NCBI GenBank assembly: GCA_005882115.1
Contig: VBEG01000028.1
Location: forward strand, 1-51,123
Origin: Chloroflexota bacterium
GTDB lineage: Bacteria; Chloroflexota; Dormibacteria; Dormibacterales; Dormibacteraceae
Direction of reading: 5' to 3'
DNA length: 51,123 nt
The notes beneath the pieces are model-generated. The model saw nothing but the letters and a program-made list of their open reading frames with translations, had not been told where the DNA came from and made no database searches. Every line of letters starts with the position of its first letter. The first letter of the stretch is position 1. The translations under genes and the position numbers were made by a program. This document shows positions 43,091-50,848 of the stretch, one piece after another.

Positions 43091-43743
43091 GCCCGGTGCG
43101 ATCACGGACGCAAAGCCGCAGCGACACATTTGCCCAGCAGGCGGTCGAGGACGCAGTGGCGCGGGAGCGCGCGCGGATCTCGCGGGAGCTGCATGACGGA
43201 ATCGCCACTGAGCTTGCCGGCGCGATCTCATTGTTCAAGGTCTATCTGGAAAGTCGAAAGGGGCAGCCCGACGAAACCCTAAAAAACGTGTTCGACATCC
43301 TTGAGCGATCCCTCAAGCACGTACGTGAATCGCTGGCCGAGCTGCGCCCGGCGGCGATCGGACCGGATGGCGTGCTCGGGGATGTGCGTCACCAGGCCGG
43401 GGAATTTGCTCGCGTGTACGGCATTCGAGTCGAGCTCTCGAGCAACGGCACTGAAGACATGCTGTCGCCACACCACCGAGAGGTGGTGGCGCAGGTCGTA
43501 CGGGAAGCGTTGACGAACGTAAGGCGTCACTCGGGCTCCACGATCTGTCGCGTGAAGATGGGCTTTGCGGCGCGTCCGTTCTTGATCGAGGTTTCGGACG
43601 AGGGCCGAGGATTCGCCGGGGTCGGACCGTCAGGCTACGGGCTGATGGGCATGCGCGAGCGGGCCGCTGGAATCGGTGGCCGGCTCGAGGTTGTCAGCAC
43701 GGAAGGCCGAGGAACAACGGTGTTCCTTTTTGGTCCGAACTAG
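43087..43743 (+). CDS. Sensor-less NarL-type histidine kinase (HisKA_3 + HATPase)
   Basis: 218 residues. H-box ARERARISRELHDGIATELA with His36, dimerisation helix AGAISLFKVYLESRKGQ, then ATP-binding N-box VREALTNVRRHSGS, G1 EVSDEGRGFAG and G2 GYGLMGMRERAAGIGG, ending GTTVFLFGPN. This is a complete DHp/CA catalytic core of the NarX/DegS class, but with no transmembrane or PAS/GAF domain. TTG 43087 overlaps the previous stop. The open frame to 42997 is inside the preceding gene. Partner regulators would be of LuxR type normally; the nearby regulators are different (see neighbours). Confidence 0.9.
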   Translation: MSPVRSRTQSRSDTFAQQAVEDAVARERARISRELHDGIATELAGAISLFKVYLESRKGQPDETLKNVFDILERSLKHVRESLAELRPAAIGPDGVLGDVRHQAGEFARVYGIRVELSSNGTEDMLSPHHREVVAQVVREALTNVRRHSGSTICRVKMGFAARPFLIEVSDEGRGFAGVGPSGYGLMGMRERAAGIGGRLEVVSTEGRGTTVFLFGPN

Positions 43744-43762
43744 TCCCCGGTTCCGTTCCAGG

Positions 43763-44398
43763 TCATATCCGAAAAGCTCGCCGTTTCATCTCCACGATCG
43801 GAAAGGTCAGGTCATCCGCGGTGACCGATTGCATCTTCTTGGTCACCCGATCGACCAGCGCGCGGGCGTGTCGGTCGTCGGTGCGGACTGCGCGGGCGAT
43901 CTCGGACGATGAGAGCCCGTAGCTCAGAAGCTGGAGGACTTCGCCCTCGTCTTCCTTGAGCCGGCTCAGCGGCCGCTTCAGCGCCGCGACGAGAGGAGCA
44001 AGGCTGCAGCCGAGTGTGTGCGCGTACGCGACATCCTCTTCCGAGTACCAGTGGTCCTGCCGGCAGCCGATGACTAGCAGTCCTATCGGTTGCCGACCGA
44101 TCTCGCCGATCGGCGTGTAAAGAAGGGCGGGCCAGTCGAGCTCCCAGTCATAGCTGTTCGCGGTCCCCGGCTTTTCAAATACGGAATTGAGGACCAGGGG
44201 TCGCTTTTCGTACAGCGCGCGTCGCGCCAACGCCATCAGCGGGCGGCCGTGCAGAAAGCGGGGCGAGACCTCTGAACCGGTGATCGGATGCATCGAGCCG
44301 TGGCGCAGATAGCCGAGCACCCAGCGGTCGTGGCAGACGGCGCTGAGGGCCAGTCCCAGCCGGCGCCTGGCGTCTTGTAGGTCTGGGAGCTGGCCCAT
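43763..44398 (-). CDS. GAF-like domain protein with degenerate LuxR-type helix-turn-helix
   Basis: 211 residues. The N-terminal two thirds look like a GAF sensor: LGLALSAVCHDRWVLGYLRH, LVLNSVFEKPGTANSYDWEL, PALLYTPIGEIGRQPIGLLV and WYSEEDVAYAHTLG. The C-terminal part (LKEDEGEVLQLLSYGLSSSE, IARAVRTDDRHARALVDRVT) matches the LuxR 'E..VL.L...G.s..EIA..L....TV..H...I' pattern, with the recognition part degenerate. No receiver domain. Convergent with the kinase gene, ends 19 bases apart. May sense a ligand and regulate the cluster. Confidence 0.75.
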   Translation of the reverse strand: MGQLPDLQDARRRLGLALSAVCHDRWVLGYLRHGSMHPITGSEVSPRFLHGRPLMALARRALYEKRPLVLNSVFEKPGTANSYDWELDWPALLYTPIGEIGRQPIGLLVIGCRQDHWYSEEDVAYAHTLGCSLAPLVAALKRPLSRLKEDEGEVLQLLSYGLSSSEIARAVRTDDRHARALVDRVTKKMQSVTADDLTFPIVEMKRRAFRI

Positions 44399-44499
44399 GT
44401 CAGGCAGGTTATGCAGAGCTGGACGTCCTGACCTCAGCCCTGGCTCAGCGTTTCCTCAAGAAACCCTGAACCTGTTACTTTGCGGCGGGGATTGGAGGC

Positions 44500-45177
44500 A
44501 TGACCGCCAAGTTGCTGGTGGTTGATGACGAGCCGCGCACGGCGGAGCTGACTGCTGAGATCTTGCGTCGGGCCGGATATTCAGTCGACGTGGCGGGAAG
44601 CGGCACGGAAGCCCTCGAGCGAGTGCGCCTGGGGTCGCCGGACCTGATGTTGCTGGACTACGAGATGCCGGACATGGAGGCGCCCGAGGTACTCGATTCG
44701 CTTCGTTCCGGCGGTGAGCGGATCGCCTTTCCAGTGATCATCCTCACCGGCGCCAGGCATTCACCCGCAGATCAGGTGGTCGGCATCGAGCGCGGCGCGA
44801 CCGATTACATCGTCAAAGGCACCGACCGCCAGGTCATGCTCGCCCGGGTCCGAGGCGCGTTGCGCGAGCGAGCGTCAGCGCCGGGCGCTGTGGTGCGCGG
44901 GCGGCTTCATGTCGACGCGTTTCGGGGAGAGGCGCGTCTGGGTGACCGGCACCTCAAGCTCGAACGCAGGCCGCTGCTGATGCTCCAGCTGTTGGCCAAT
45001 CGGTCCGGCGAGGTGGTGCCGCGGTCCGAGCTGCTGGAGCGGGTGTGGGGCAGCTCGTATACGGGCTTTGAGCACAGCATGGAGCAGGCGGTGCACCAGG
45101 TCCGCCGCGAGCTGCGGGAGCCCGGATGGATAGAGACGGTCCGTGGGATCGGATACCGGTTCGTCGTCCAGAACTGA
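44500..45177 (+). CDS. OmpR-family response regulator
   Basis: Receiver with acidic pair DDE (D9, D10), acceptor Asp53 in LMLLDYEMPDME, Thr83 and switch Lys106 in DYIVKGTD, followed by a Trans_reg_C winged helix (HLKLERRPLLMLQLLANRSG, VPRSELLERVWGSSY, EQAVHQVRRELREPG, VRGIGYRFVVQN). 225 residues. ATG 44500 is preceded by GGAGG too closely to be ideal. The kinase of this cluster is NarL-type, so pairing is uncertain. Divergent from the GAF/LuxR gene with 101 bases between, in which no clear promoter is seen. Confidence 0.93.
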   Translation: MTAKLLVVDDEPRTAELTAEILRRAGYSVDVAGSGTEALERVRLGSPDLMLLDYEMPDMEAPEVLDSLRSGGERIAFPVIILTGARHSPADQVVGIERGATDYIVKGTDRQVMLARVRGALRERASAPGAVVRGRLHVDAFRGEARLGDRHLKLERRPLLMLQLLANRSGEVVPRSELLERVWGSSYTGFEHSMEQAVHQVRRELREPGWIETVRGIGYRFVVQN

Positions 45178-45679
45178 GCTCGCGGGGGCGCTGCACCGCC
45201 TGCGGTCGGCGCTGGCGAGGGCCCGGGCCGAGCTCGAGCTCGCTCAGACCGATGGCGAACCGGTGCCGGCGGATAGGCTCGTCGGCGACCTCGGTGAGGC
45301 GCTGGAGCTGTTAGGAGCGGTAGAGGCGGCCGCATTCGCGATCGTCCCGGTCCTCGTGCTGGACGACGATGATCGGCTGGCGGAGTTGACAGCCAGAGGT
45401 CTTCGACGATTGGGCTACGAGGCAGAGTCAGCGGGTCGCCTCCGAGCGCTGAGGCCGCGCGAGGTGGTGGTGTTCGACCTGGGGTTGTCGGCGTCCCTCG
45501 ATGCGGCGCAGCGGGGGGCGCTCCGGGCGGCGCGGCCGATCGTCGTCACTGGCGCAGCCGACCCTGGATCCCGAGCCATCGCGGAGGATCTCGGGGCGTT
45601 CGACTACATGGTCAAGCCGGTCGAGCTGGAGGATCTCGCGGCGGCGATCAGCCGCCGAATGGCTCAAGAGCGACACTAG
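45143..45679 (+). CDS. Receiver-domain protein with helical N-terminus
   Basis: 178 residues. After a helical N-terminal part (LAGALHRLRSALARARAELE) a receiver begins near residue 69: VLVLDDDDRLAELTARGLRR, acceptor Asp112 in VVVFDLGLS, Thr in VVTGAADPG, switch Lys158 in FDYMVKPVE. The receiver has a shortened middle and no output domain, like a stand-alone CheY/Spo0F-type relay. GTG 45143 overlaps the end of the OmpR-type gene by 35 bases in another frame. The start is uncertain, but the receiver is clear. Confidence 0.75.
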   Translation: MGSDTGSSSRTELAGALHRLRSALARARAELELAQTDGEPVPADRLVGDLGEALELLGAVEAAAFAIVPVLVLDDDDRLAELTARGLRRLGYEAESAGRLRALRPREVVVFDLGLSASLDAAQRGALRAARPIVVTGAADPGSRAIAEDLGAFDYMVKPVELEDLAAAISRRMAQERH

Positions 45680-45759
45680 AATCGCGCCGTCTTGTTGTCG
45701 ATGTAGGCGAAAGTCCTATATGAGACAGCGTTTTGCGGGCGCAGACTCAAAAGAGGCGC

Positions 45760-46785
45760 ATGACTGGCAGGCCGCGGACAGCGGTGGCTTCCGTCCTTGG
45801 GCTGACGACCTTCGTTTGCTTGGGCGTGTCAGCCACCACGGCTGAGGCATCTTCCGGACGCGAGCACATTCGTGCCGGAGTAGAAGTCCTGGACTTCGAC
45901 CCGCTGATGGACGATGGTCTCCCGCTCACCATCGCCCGAGGCTGGAATGACCCCGTCCCGCTGCAGACGCAGTACATCGGCGACGTGGCGACTGCGAGCG
46001 CCGGCATCGTCACCCACCGGTTGGTGCACACATCGGTAATCCGCTCCTACCCCGAGAAGCCGAATGGGTTTCGCCTCACGAACGCGAACTACCAGGGGTG
46101 CTTCGTCGAAACCCCGCCCGATTACTGCAAGGCGCTGATCGACTATGGCGCGGTGCTCAACACGGTTTTCGACCGCCGCTCAGGGAGTGCATGCGATGCC
46201 CTCCGGCAGGGTCGCGTCGATGAGGTCTGGCTTTGGGGAGGACCCTGGTTTGGCTATCTCGAATGGCAGCTGGTGTCCCCGCAGACCCTGTGCCCGGCCG
46301 TTCGCAACCCCTTTGTCGTGATGGGTTTCAGCTACGAGCGGGGCGAGCCGGAGATGCTGCACGACCTGGGCCACCGCGCCGAAGGGCTGATACAAGCCGG
46401 CATTGGCTTTGGGATCTGGGATCGTTTCGACGGGCAGCGCGGACGTTACGGCCAGGACTTCGCCTGCCCTGCGCAGCCCGACGCCACGCATCCCGAGGTG
46501 GACGCTGCGATGACGCATGCGGGCAATGTGCACTTTCCCCCCAACGCCTACTGCCACTACCAGTACGACCGTGACCTGCCGGTCATATCGGACGCTGACG
46601 ACTGGGCAAACTTTCCCGACCTGACCGGGCACCGCACCGTGATCAACTCCAGCACGTGGGGTGGCACCCAGCAAGGTTTCCTAGTGTGGTGGCTCGGCCG
46701 GTTTCCTCGGTCCCCAGGGTCTTCGGCCGGGGTCGAGCGCGACTGGTGGCGTTACGTCTACCTAGAAACCCGACGAATCGATTAG
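45760..46785 (+). CDS. Secreted protein of unknown function
   Basis: 341 residues with a Sec signal peptide (MTGRPRTAVASVLGLTTFVC then LGVSATTAEA) and cleavage expected near ASS. Mature part: VLDFDPLMDDGLPLTIARGW, DEVWLWGGPWFGYLEWQLVS, an HDLGHRAEG segment with two His and a Glu that could be a metal site, several Cys pairs (CFVETPPDYC), and WANFPDLTGHRTVINSSTWG near the end. It reminds me of uncharacterised secreted proteins carrying a DEVWLWG-like motif, but I cannot name the family. ATG 45760 is preferred to TTG 45733 because the signal peptide begins there and AGAGG precedes it. Confidence 0.75.
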   Translation: MTGRPRTAVASVLGLTTFVCLGVSATTAEASSGREHIRAGVEVLDFDPLMDDGLPLTIARGWNDPVPLQTQYIGDVATASAGIVTHRLVHTSVIRSYPEKPNGFRLTNANYQGCFVETPPDYCKALIDYGAVLNTVFDRRSGSACDALRQGRVDEVWLWGGPWFGYLEWQLVSPQTLCPAVRNPFVVMGFSYERGEPEMLHDLGHRAEGLIQAGIGFGIWDRFDGQRGRYGQDFACPAQPDATHPEVDAAMTHAGNVHFPPNAYCHYQYDRDLPVISDADDWANFPDLTGHRTVINSSTWGGTQQGFLVWWLGRFPRSPGSSAGVERDWWRYVYLETRRID

Positions 46786-46850
46786 GACGCCTCCTAGTCG
46801 GCTCGCACGGCAGCTGAGGGACCTTCGGGGCGGCGTCGCCGTGAAGCTGT

Positions 46851-46882
46851 GGCGGGTTGGTTCAACGAATCCGACACCCGCC
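46851..46882. other. Imperfect hairpin downstream of the secreted-protein gene
   Basis: Outer arms GGCGGGT (46851-46857) and ACCCGCC (46876-46882), inner arms GGTTC and GAATCC with one bulge, loop AAC. It could be a terminator or the end of a small RNA; no U-run follows, so this is open. Confidence 0.4.
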
Positions 46883-47206
46883 CTGGGCTCAAGCTTTCAC
46901 GCACACCAGCTTGATCGTGCCGCGAGCGGGCCACGACCGTCCCCCGGCGGATCAGGACCCGTGCCATCCCTAGGACTTGCCGAGGTCAAACAGCCGCGGG
47001 GCCATGTCTCGACTCCAGGCGCGCTCCACGGAAATTTCGACCCAGTGGAGACGTCGCCGCGTTGATATGGTCCTAAACAGCGCTACAAGCCTGTCGAAAA
47101 TTGCCATTTCGCGTCCCTCCGAATGGAGGTCTACGCGGTTGGGAACGAAGCCGCAATCGTCATTGCGCCCTTGGACCGGGACGAATGCCTAGCAAGGAGG
47201 AGGCAG

Positions 47207-47230
47207 CCCTCTCCCATTGCTGGGAGAGGG
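47207..47230. repeat. REP-like palindrome, second copy
   Basis: Perfect 10-bp stem: CCCTCTCCCA (47207-47216) and TGGGAGAGGG (47221-47230), loop TTGC. Nine of ten stem pairs equal those of the palindrome in thiS (2429-2451), 45 kb away; only the loop and the innermost pair differ. Confidence 0.8.
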
Positions 47231-47400
47231 GTGGCGGGTAATTACCACGTCACGGAACTGATAACGCAGTACACCTCCAGATCGGTCCCCGCCATCTGAG
47301 GCACCCAGCGACGGGCGATTCCCGAGCCGGCACCCACCAATTGAGGTCTATACCATTCCGTCAACGTTGCTATCGCTTACGGCACAGGAGGACGTGAGTA

Positions 47401-47841
47401 ATGACTCCGAAGACAAACCGTGAGGTCGTTGAGCAATACGTCAAGGCTCTTATCGCCCGTGATCTCGACCTGCAGGCCGAGGTATGCAATCGGGACATGG
47501 TCGTCGACTACCCCCAGTCGGGCGAACGGATCCGCGGTTGGGACAATTTTCGCGCGGCCCATGAGAGCTATCCGGGCGGTCTTCCGCAGGGTGCCGCGGC
47601 CAAGGTTGTCGGCAGCGAGGACAAATGGGTGCTAGGCCCAAGTTTCAACATCCTGCGAATCGAAGGGACGGGTGACATCTACACCCTCGTCGGTTCCGCC
47701 AGATACCCCGACGGCAGGACGTGGCAGGTAATGGCGCTCCTTGAGTTGCGTTCGGGCAAAATCGCCAAGACGACTGAGGTTTATGGTGCCCCCTTCGACC
47801 CACCGGCGTGGCGGGCGCAGTGGGTTGAGCGTACGACCTGA
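47401..47841 (+). CDS. SnoaL-like / NTF2-fold protein
   Basis: 146 residues with the pattern of SnoaL-like cone-fold proteins: EVVEQYVKALIARDLDLQAE (first helices), the DMVVDYPQSGERIRGWDNFR strand with Tyr/Pro pocket, and strands IYTLVGSARYPDGRTWQVMA and KIAKTTEVYGAPFDPPAW. Members include polyketide cyclases, limonene epoxide hydrolases and many uncharacterised enzymes, so function is not set. ATG 47401 has AGGAGG at 47387, a strong ribosome site. Stands alone. Confidence 0.8.
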   Translation: MTPKTNREVVEQYVKALIARDLDLQAEVCNRDMVVDYPQSGERIRGWDNFRAAHESYPGGLPQGAAAKVVGSEDKWVLGPSFNILRIEGTGDIYTLVGSARYPDGRTWQVMALLELRSGKIAKTTEVYGAPFDPPAWRAQWVERTT

Positions 47842-47917
47842 CGTCAAGCACGACTCGAGCCGCAGGCGTAAACAGCCACGCCTCTGACGGGGCGCTGATT
47901 GGATCGCACAAGGCCGC

Positions 47918-47974
47918 TCAGCCGGCGAAAGGTGGAAGTGTGACGGTGAAGACCGCTCCGTGGGGAAAGCGAAC
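47918..47974 (-). pseudogene. Histidine-kinase 3'-end remnant A
   Basis: The minus strand reads VRFPHGAVFTVTLPPFAG then TGA, the last strand of a HATPase domain. It matches the end of the kinase at 50849 (RRGAVFTVVLPPYVG). Only about 19 codons are preserved and nothing kinase-like lies upstream. Confidence 0.6.
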
Positions 47975-47979
47975 CGACG

Positions 47980-48064
47980 TTAGCCGGCGGAGGGCGACAG
48001 TACAACGGTGAACACGGCGTTTCGGCGGGTACCCGCGAACAAAAGCTGACCTTGATGCCAGCGC
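47980..48064 (-). pseudogene. Histidine-kinase 3'-end remnant B
   Basis: The minus strand reads VRWHQGQLLFAGTRRNAVFT then VVLSPSAG and TAA. The same region in the kinase at 50849 is VREHQGQLIYEGNRRGAVFT. Upstream similarity continues weakly for a few codons in a shifted frame, then stops. Confidence 0.65.
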
Positions 48065-48207
48065 ACGGCGACCTCCTGTATGAGTCGGACCTTGTCCACC
48101 TGGCGGCCCAAAGATCGGCTCCGACGTGACCTCAGGCGGGTCACGTTTGGAGGCGCGGCTCTGGCGCCGCTCATGGAGTACCCTTTGGGCCAACTGGTCC
48201 GCACAGC

Positions 48208-49086
48208 GTGGGTAAAACGATGCAAGAAGCGAAGCTCGAAGCCAGGTTCCAGATGTGGGTTGCGCGCGGGGGACGCGTGCGCCTGGAGCCGACGGAGCGA
48301 CGCGTGCGAGCTAGGCTCGGAGGCATTACGGTTGCGGACAGCCGGCGGGCTCAGCTCCTCTATTTGCCGCCGCCCTTCAACGCGTATGCCTTCCCCCGGG
48401 ACGACGTGCGATGGGAGCTACTGCACGAATCCGGAATCGCCTCGACCATGCCGGCTGTTGGCGAGGTGAAACAGTGGACTGTCGCGGCCGGTGGACAGGT
48501 TCGCGACGGTGCGGTGTGGACCTTCCCTCAGCCACCACCCGGCTTGGAGCCGCTGGTTGGGCTGGCAGTTATTCGCTGGCAAATGATGGACGCATGGTTT
48601 GAAGAGGACGATGAGGTGTTCGTCCACCCGCGGGATCCCTATCACCGCGTCGATGTTCTTAACTCGTCGCGCCATGTAAAGGTGAGCGTGGGCGGCGAAG
48701 TCGTCGCCGAGACGCGCAGACCACGCCTGCTGTTCGAGACCAGCCTGCCTGTCCGGTACTACATCCCAATGCTCGATGTGAGGATGGACCTGCTCGAATC
48801 AAGCGACACGATCTCACGCTGTCCCTATAAGGGTGTCGCATCCTACTGGTCCGTTCGTCTTGGGGGAACACTCCACGCCGACCTCGCCTGGTCGTACAGA
48901 TCGCCGATTCCGGAGTGCCCCAAAATCGAGAACTTGATCGCCTTTTTCAACGAGCGCGTCGACCTCGATATCGACGAAGAGCGCGTGCAGCGCCCGCAAA
49001 CGCCATGGTCCGTTGGCCCAGACGGTCAAGCGCCCAACAGGGTCGCGGATCGTGCTGTACCGCCAGCGGACAATGGAAGCGTGTGA
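48208..49086 (+). CDS. Protein with two DUF427 domains
   Basis: 292 residues with tandem DUF427 modules. First (about 20-130): RVRLEPTERRVRARLGGITV, ADSRRAQLLYLPPPFNAYAF, PRDDVRWELL. Second (about 145-260): HPRDPYHRVDVLNSSRHVKV, ETRRPRLLFETSLPVRYYIP, DVRMDLLESSDTISRCPYKG and VASYWSVRLGG. The family is widespread in soil bacteria and fungi, sometimes beside nucleotidyltransferase genes; its activity is unknown. GTG 48208 or ATG 48220 starts the frame. It is flanked on both sides by kinase remnants on the opposite strand. Confidence 0.88.
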   Translation: MGKTMQEAKLEARFQMWVARGGRVRLEPTERRVRARLGGITVADSRRAQLLYLPPPFNAYAFPRDDVRWELLHESGIASTMPAVGEVKQWTVAAGGQVRDGAVWTFPQPPPGLEPLVGLAVIRWQMMDAWFEEDDEVFVHPRDPYHRVDVLNSSRHVKVSVGGEVVAETRRPRLLFETSLPVRYYIPMLDVRMDLLESSDTISRCPYKGVASYWSVRLGGTLHADLAWSYRSPIPECPKIENLIAFFNERVDLDIDEERVQRPQTPWSVGPDGQAPNRVADRAVPPADNGSV

Positions 49087-49547
49087 TGTCAACCGCTTCC
49101 CGACCCAAGCGGCCGGGTGTGGGTCGGGCCGCGCGCCTGCTGGCTGCATCCTTTGTTGCTGCGCCCCCTTGTGCAATCTGCGGGCGCGGACACGCCCAGA
49201 GCTGCTGGCATCTCGATCCGATGGGCGGTATGCACGGTCGCTGCCCGAGCTGCACCGATATCCAAGCGTCTGCCGCAACGATGCCGAAATCAGCCTCCTC
49301 GCCCGCGAACTAGCCGCGACTCACAGAGCGTTCGAACCGCGGAAGAACCACGGTGAACACGGCCCCATGGCGATTGCCTTCGAACAAAAGTTGGCCCTGA
49401 TGCTCGCGCGCGACTGTTTGCCATATGAGGCGCAGCACTCATCGATTCGCGATGGCGTCGGACAAACAACCCCAACGTGTGAACGTAAGCGCGATCCAGT
49501 GCCCGAGCGCCGTAACTGACTGCTCAAACGGGCCGTTTCGACAGCTA
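49087..49547. other. Intergenic region with kinase remnant C
   Basis: About 460 bases. A 168-codon open frame (49013-49519) crosses it but is Cys/Arg-rich without conserved features and is judged spurious. The only recognisable element is a minus-strand kinase remnant (49310-49440). Confidence 0.55.
49310..49440 (-). pseudogene. Histidine-kinase 3'-end remnant C
   Basis: The minus strand reads VAREHQGQLLFEGNRHGAVF then TVVLPRFERSVSRG and TAG. It is the closest of the remnants to the kinase at 50849 (IVREHQGQLIYEGNRRGAVF). Upstream, ASYG matches the MSYG of that kinase but in another frame, so the copy is frameshifted and truncated. Confidence 0.7.
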
Positions 49548-50753
49548 ATGAAGCCTCCGATCACCCTTGTCGCCGCTGTCGTTGTCATCGGGTGCACGAC
49601 CTCGAACCCTCAGGGCGCCGTGACATCGCCCACAGCCATGGTCTCGTCGAACGCGGCACAGCCGTCTCCGTCCGGGAGCTCGAATCCGAGCTCCACGCCG
49701 AGCCCGAGCGATCTCCAGTTGGGCACCGTGGACGGCACGTGCCAGCTGCCGGTCGTGACATTGACGCAGAACCTCGCAAACAACTCCGCCACATACGTAG
49801 GCGGTTTCGTGAGCTTCACGGAGCCGCCGGCGGTTCTTGCACCGGTCTTCAGGCCGGACTCCAGCGGTGTGATTCGCGCGCGCTGGGATTACGCGGACCT
49901 GGCCACCGACACGATGCCGATTCTGTACGGCAATCCTCAATCAGGAACTCACGCACCGTCATACGACGCGTCTCTTCGACGTTGGATCCCGGCCGCTGCA
50001 TCGCAGTTGACGCCGGACCACACCCGTTATGCATACGCGAGTGGCAACGACCAGACGACCATTCACGTCGTCGACGTTGCGCAAGGGACGGAGGCTCAAT
50101 TTGCCGTGGCGACTCATGGACCTCTGGCGGGAACACCACAGGTCACTGATTTCGATGGTTCCAGTGTCTTCTTCCTCGTGAACGTAGCGGGAAACGATGG
50201 GACCGATATCTGGCGACTGGATCTAGCCTCGGCCACCGCCATCAAGCTCGCACCGATGCCCGGGGTAATGATGGTTCGCGGGGGCTACGCCTGGGTCGGC
50301 CGAACAGATCCTCGCGATCCATCGCCGCCTACAGCCCCCTTCCCCGAGCAAAAGTTCAACAGCATCGTCAGAGTCGACCTCGGCAGTGGGGCCGAGACAA
50401 TTTGGTACTACCGCCCGGGTACAGAGGTGTGGATCGGCGGGCTGAGCCCGACGGGCTCGCCCATCGTGAATGTTGCGTCCGGCCCCCAGTTCCACAGCCC
50501 AGGCGAGATCAGGCAGGTCGTTCAACCCGGCGAACAGGGCATGCTCATATACAGCGGCGGCCTCGGATTCGCTGGCCCACATGTCGATGTGATCGATCTT
50601 TCGCCCGCTGCGCGTTCGTTTGATCGTTTTTGGTTTGGCAACGGCCTGGGCCTTTACCTCTACACGCAATCCGGCGGGATGCGCAAAGTGTTCGATATAC
50701 CCAGCAGTCTGAGCGCCAACGGAGGGATCTTCCCTGCGGGCGATTGCCGATAA
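49548..50753 (+). CDS. Lipoprotein with beta-propeller-like repeats
   Basis: 401 residues from ATG 49548. MKPPITLVAAVVVIGCTTSN is a type II signal peptide with lipobox VIGC. A Ser/Pro/Ala/Asn-rich linker (about 25-58) keeps the domain away from the membrane. The body has repeated strands of a propeller: TRYAYASGNDQTTIHVVDVA, SSVFFLVNVAGNDGTDIWRL, GYAWVGRTDPRDPS, NSIVRVDLGSGAETIWYYRP and HVDVIDLSPAARSFDRFWFG. No catalytic motif. The open frame back to 49425 lacks conservation. Similar surface lipoproteins are common in Dormibacterota- and Chloroflexota-like genomes; function unknown. Confidence 0.82.
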   Translation: MKPPITLVAAVVVIGCTTSNPQGAVTSPTAMVSSNAAQPSPSGSSNPSSTPSPSDLQLGTVDGTCQLPVVTLTQNLANNSATYVGGFVSFTEPPAVLAPVFRPDSSGVIRARWDYADLATDTMPILYGNPQSGTHAPSYDASLRRWIPAAASQLTPDHTRYAYASGNDQTTIHVVDVAQGTEAQFAVATHGPLAGTPQVTDFDGSSVFFLVNVAGNDGTDIWRLDLASATAIKLAPMPGVMMVRGGYAWVGRTDPRDPSPPTAPFPEQKFNSIVRVDLGSGAETIWYYRPGTEVWIGGLSPTGSPIVNVASGPQFHSPGEIRQVVQPGEQGMLIYSGGLGFAGPHVDVIDLSPAARSFDRFWFGNGLGLYLYTQSGGMRKVFDIPSSLSANGGIFPAGDCR

Positions 50754-50848
50754 CGCATAAAGGCAGTGCTACCGCGACTCGGCTACTCTGAACATGTACC
50801 CCAACCGCTGTTGGGCAATGGCTCAGGGAGGCGGATGACAGTCGCGGA

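Larger units (their letters stand above)
46786..47400. other. Long intergenic region with two hairpins
   Basis: About 615 bases with no supported gene; small ORFs here have no coding character. Structures: a long imperfect hairpin at 46851-46882 (arms GGCGGGT and ACCCGCC with inner GGTTC/GAATCC) and a REP-like palindrome at 47207-47230. AGGAGG at 47387 serves the next gene. Confidence 0.6.
47842..48207. other. Intergenic region with two histidine-kinase C-terminal remnants
   Basis: No complete gene in 366 bases. It carries two partial, minus-strand copies of the end of a histidine kinase (47918-47974 and 47980-48064, listed separately). The rest shows nothing I can name. Confidence 0.6.

Noticed and set aside
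46858-46882. tRNA-like T-arm (GGTTCAACGAATCC)
   Set aside because: No acceptor stem, anticodon arm or CCA context can be built; better explained as a simple hairpin.
49013-49519. 168-codon plus-strand ORF
   Set aside because: Cys/Arg-rich without motifs, overlaps the end of the DUF427 gene and the antisense of kinase remnant C.
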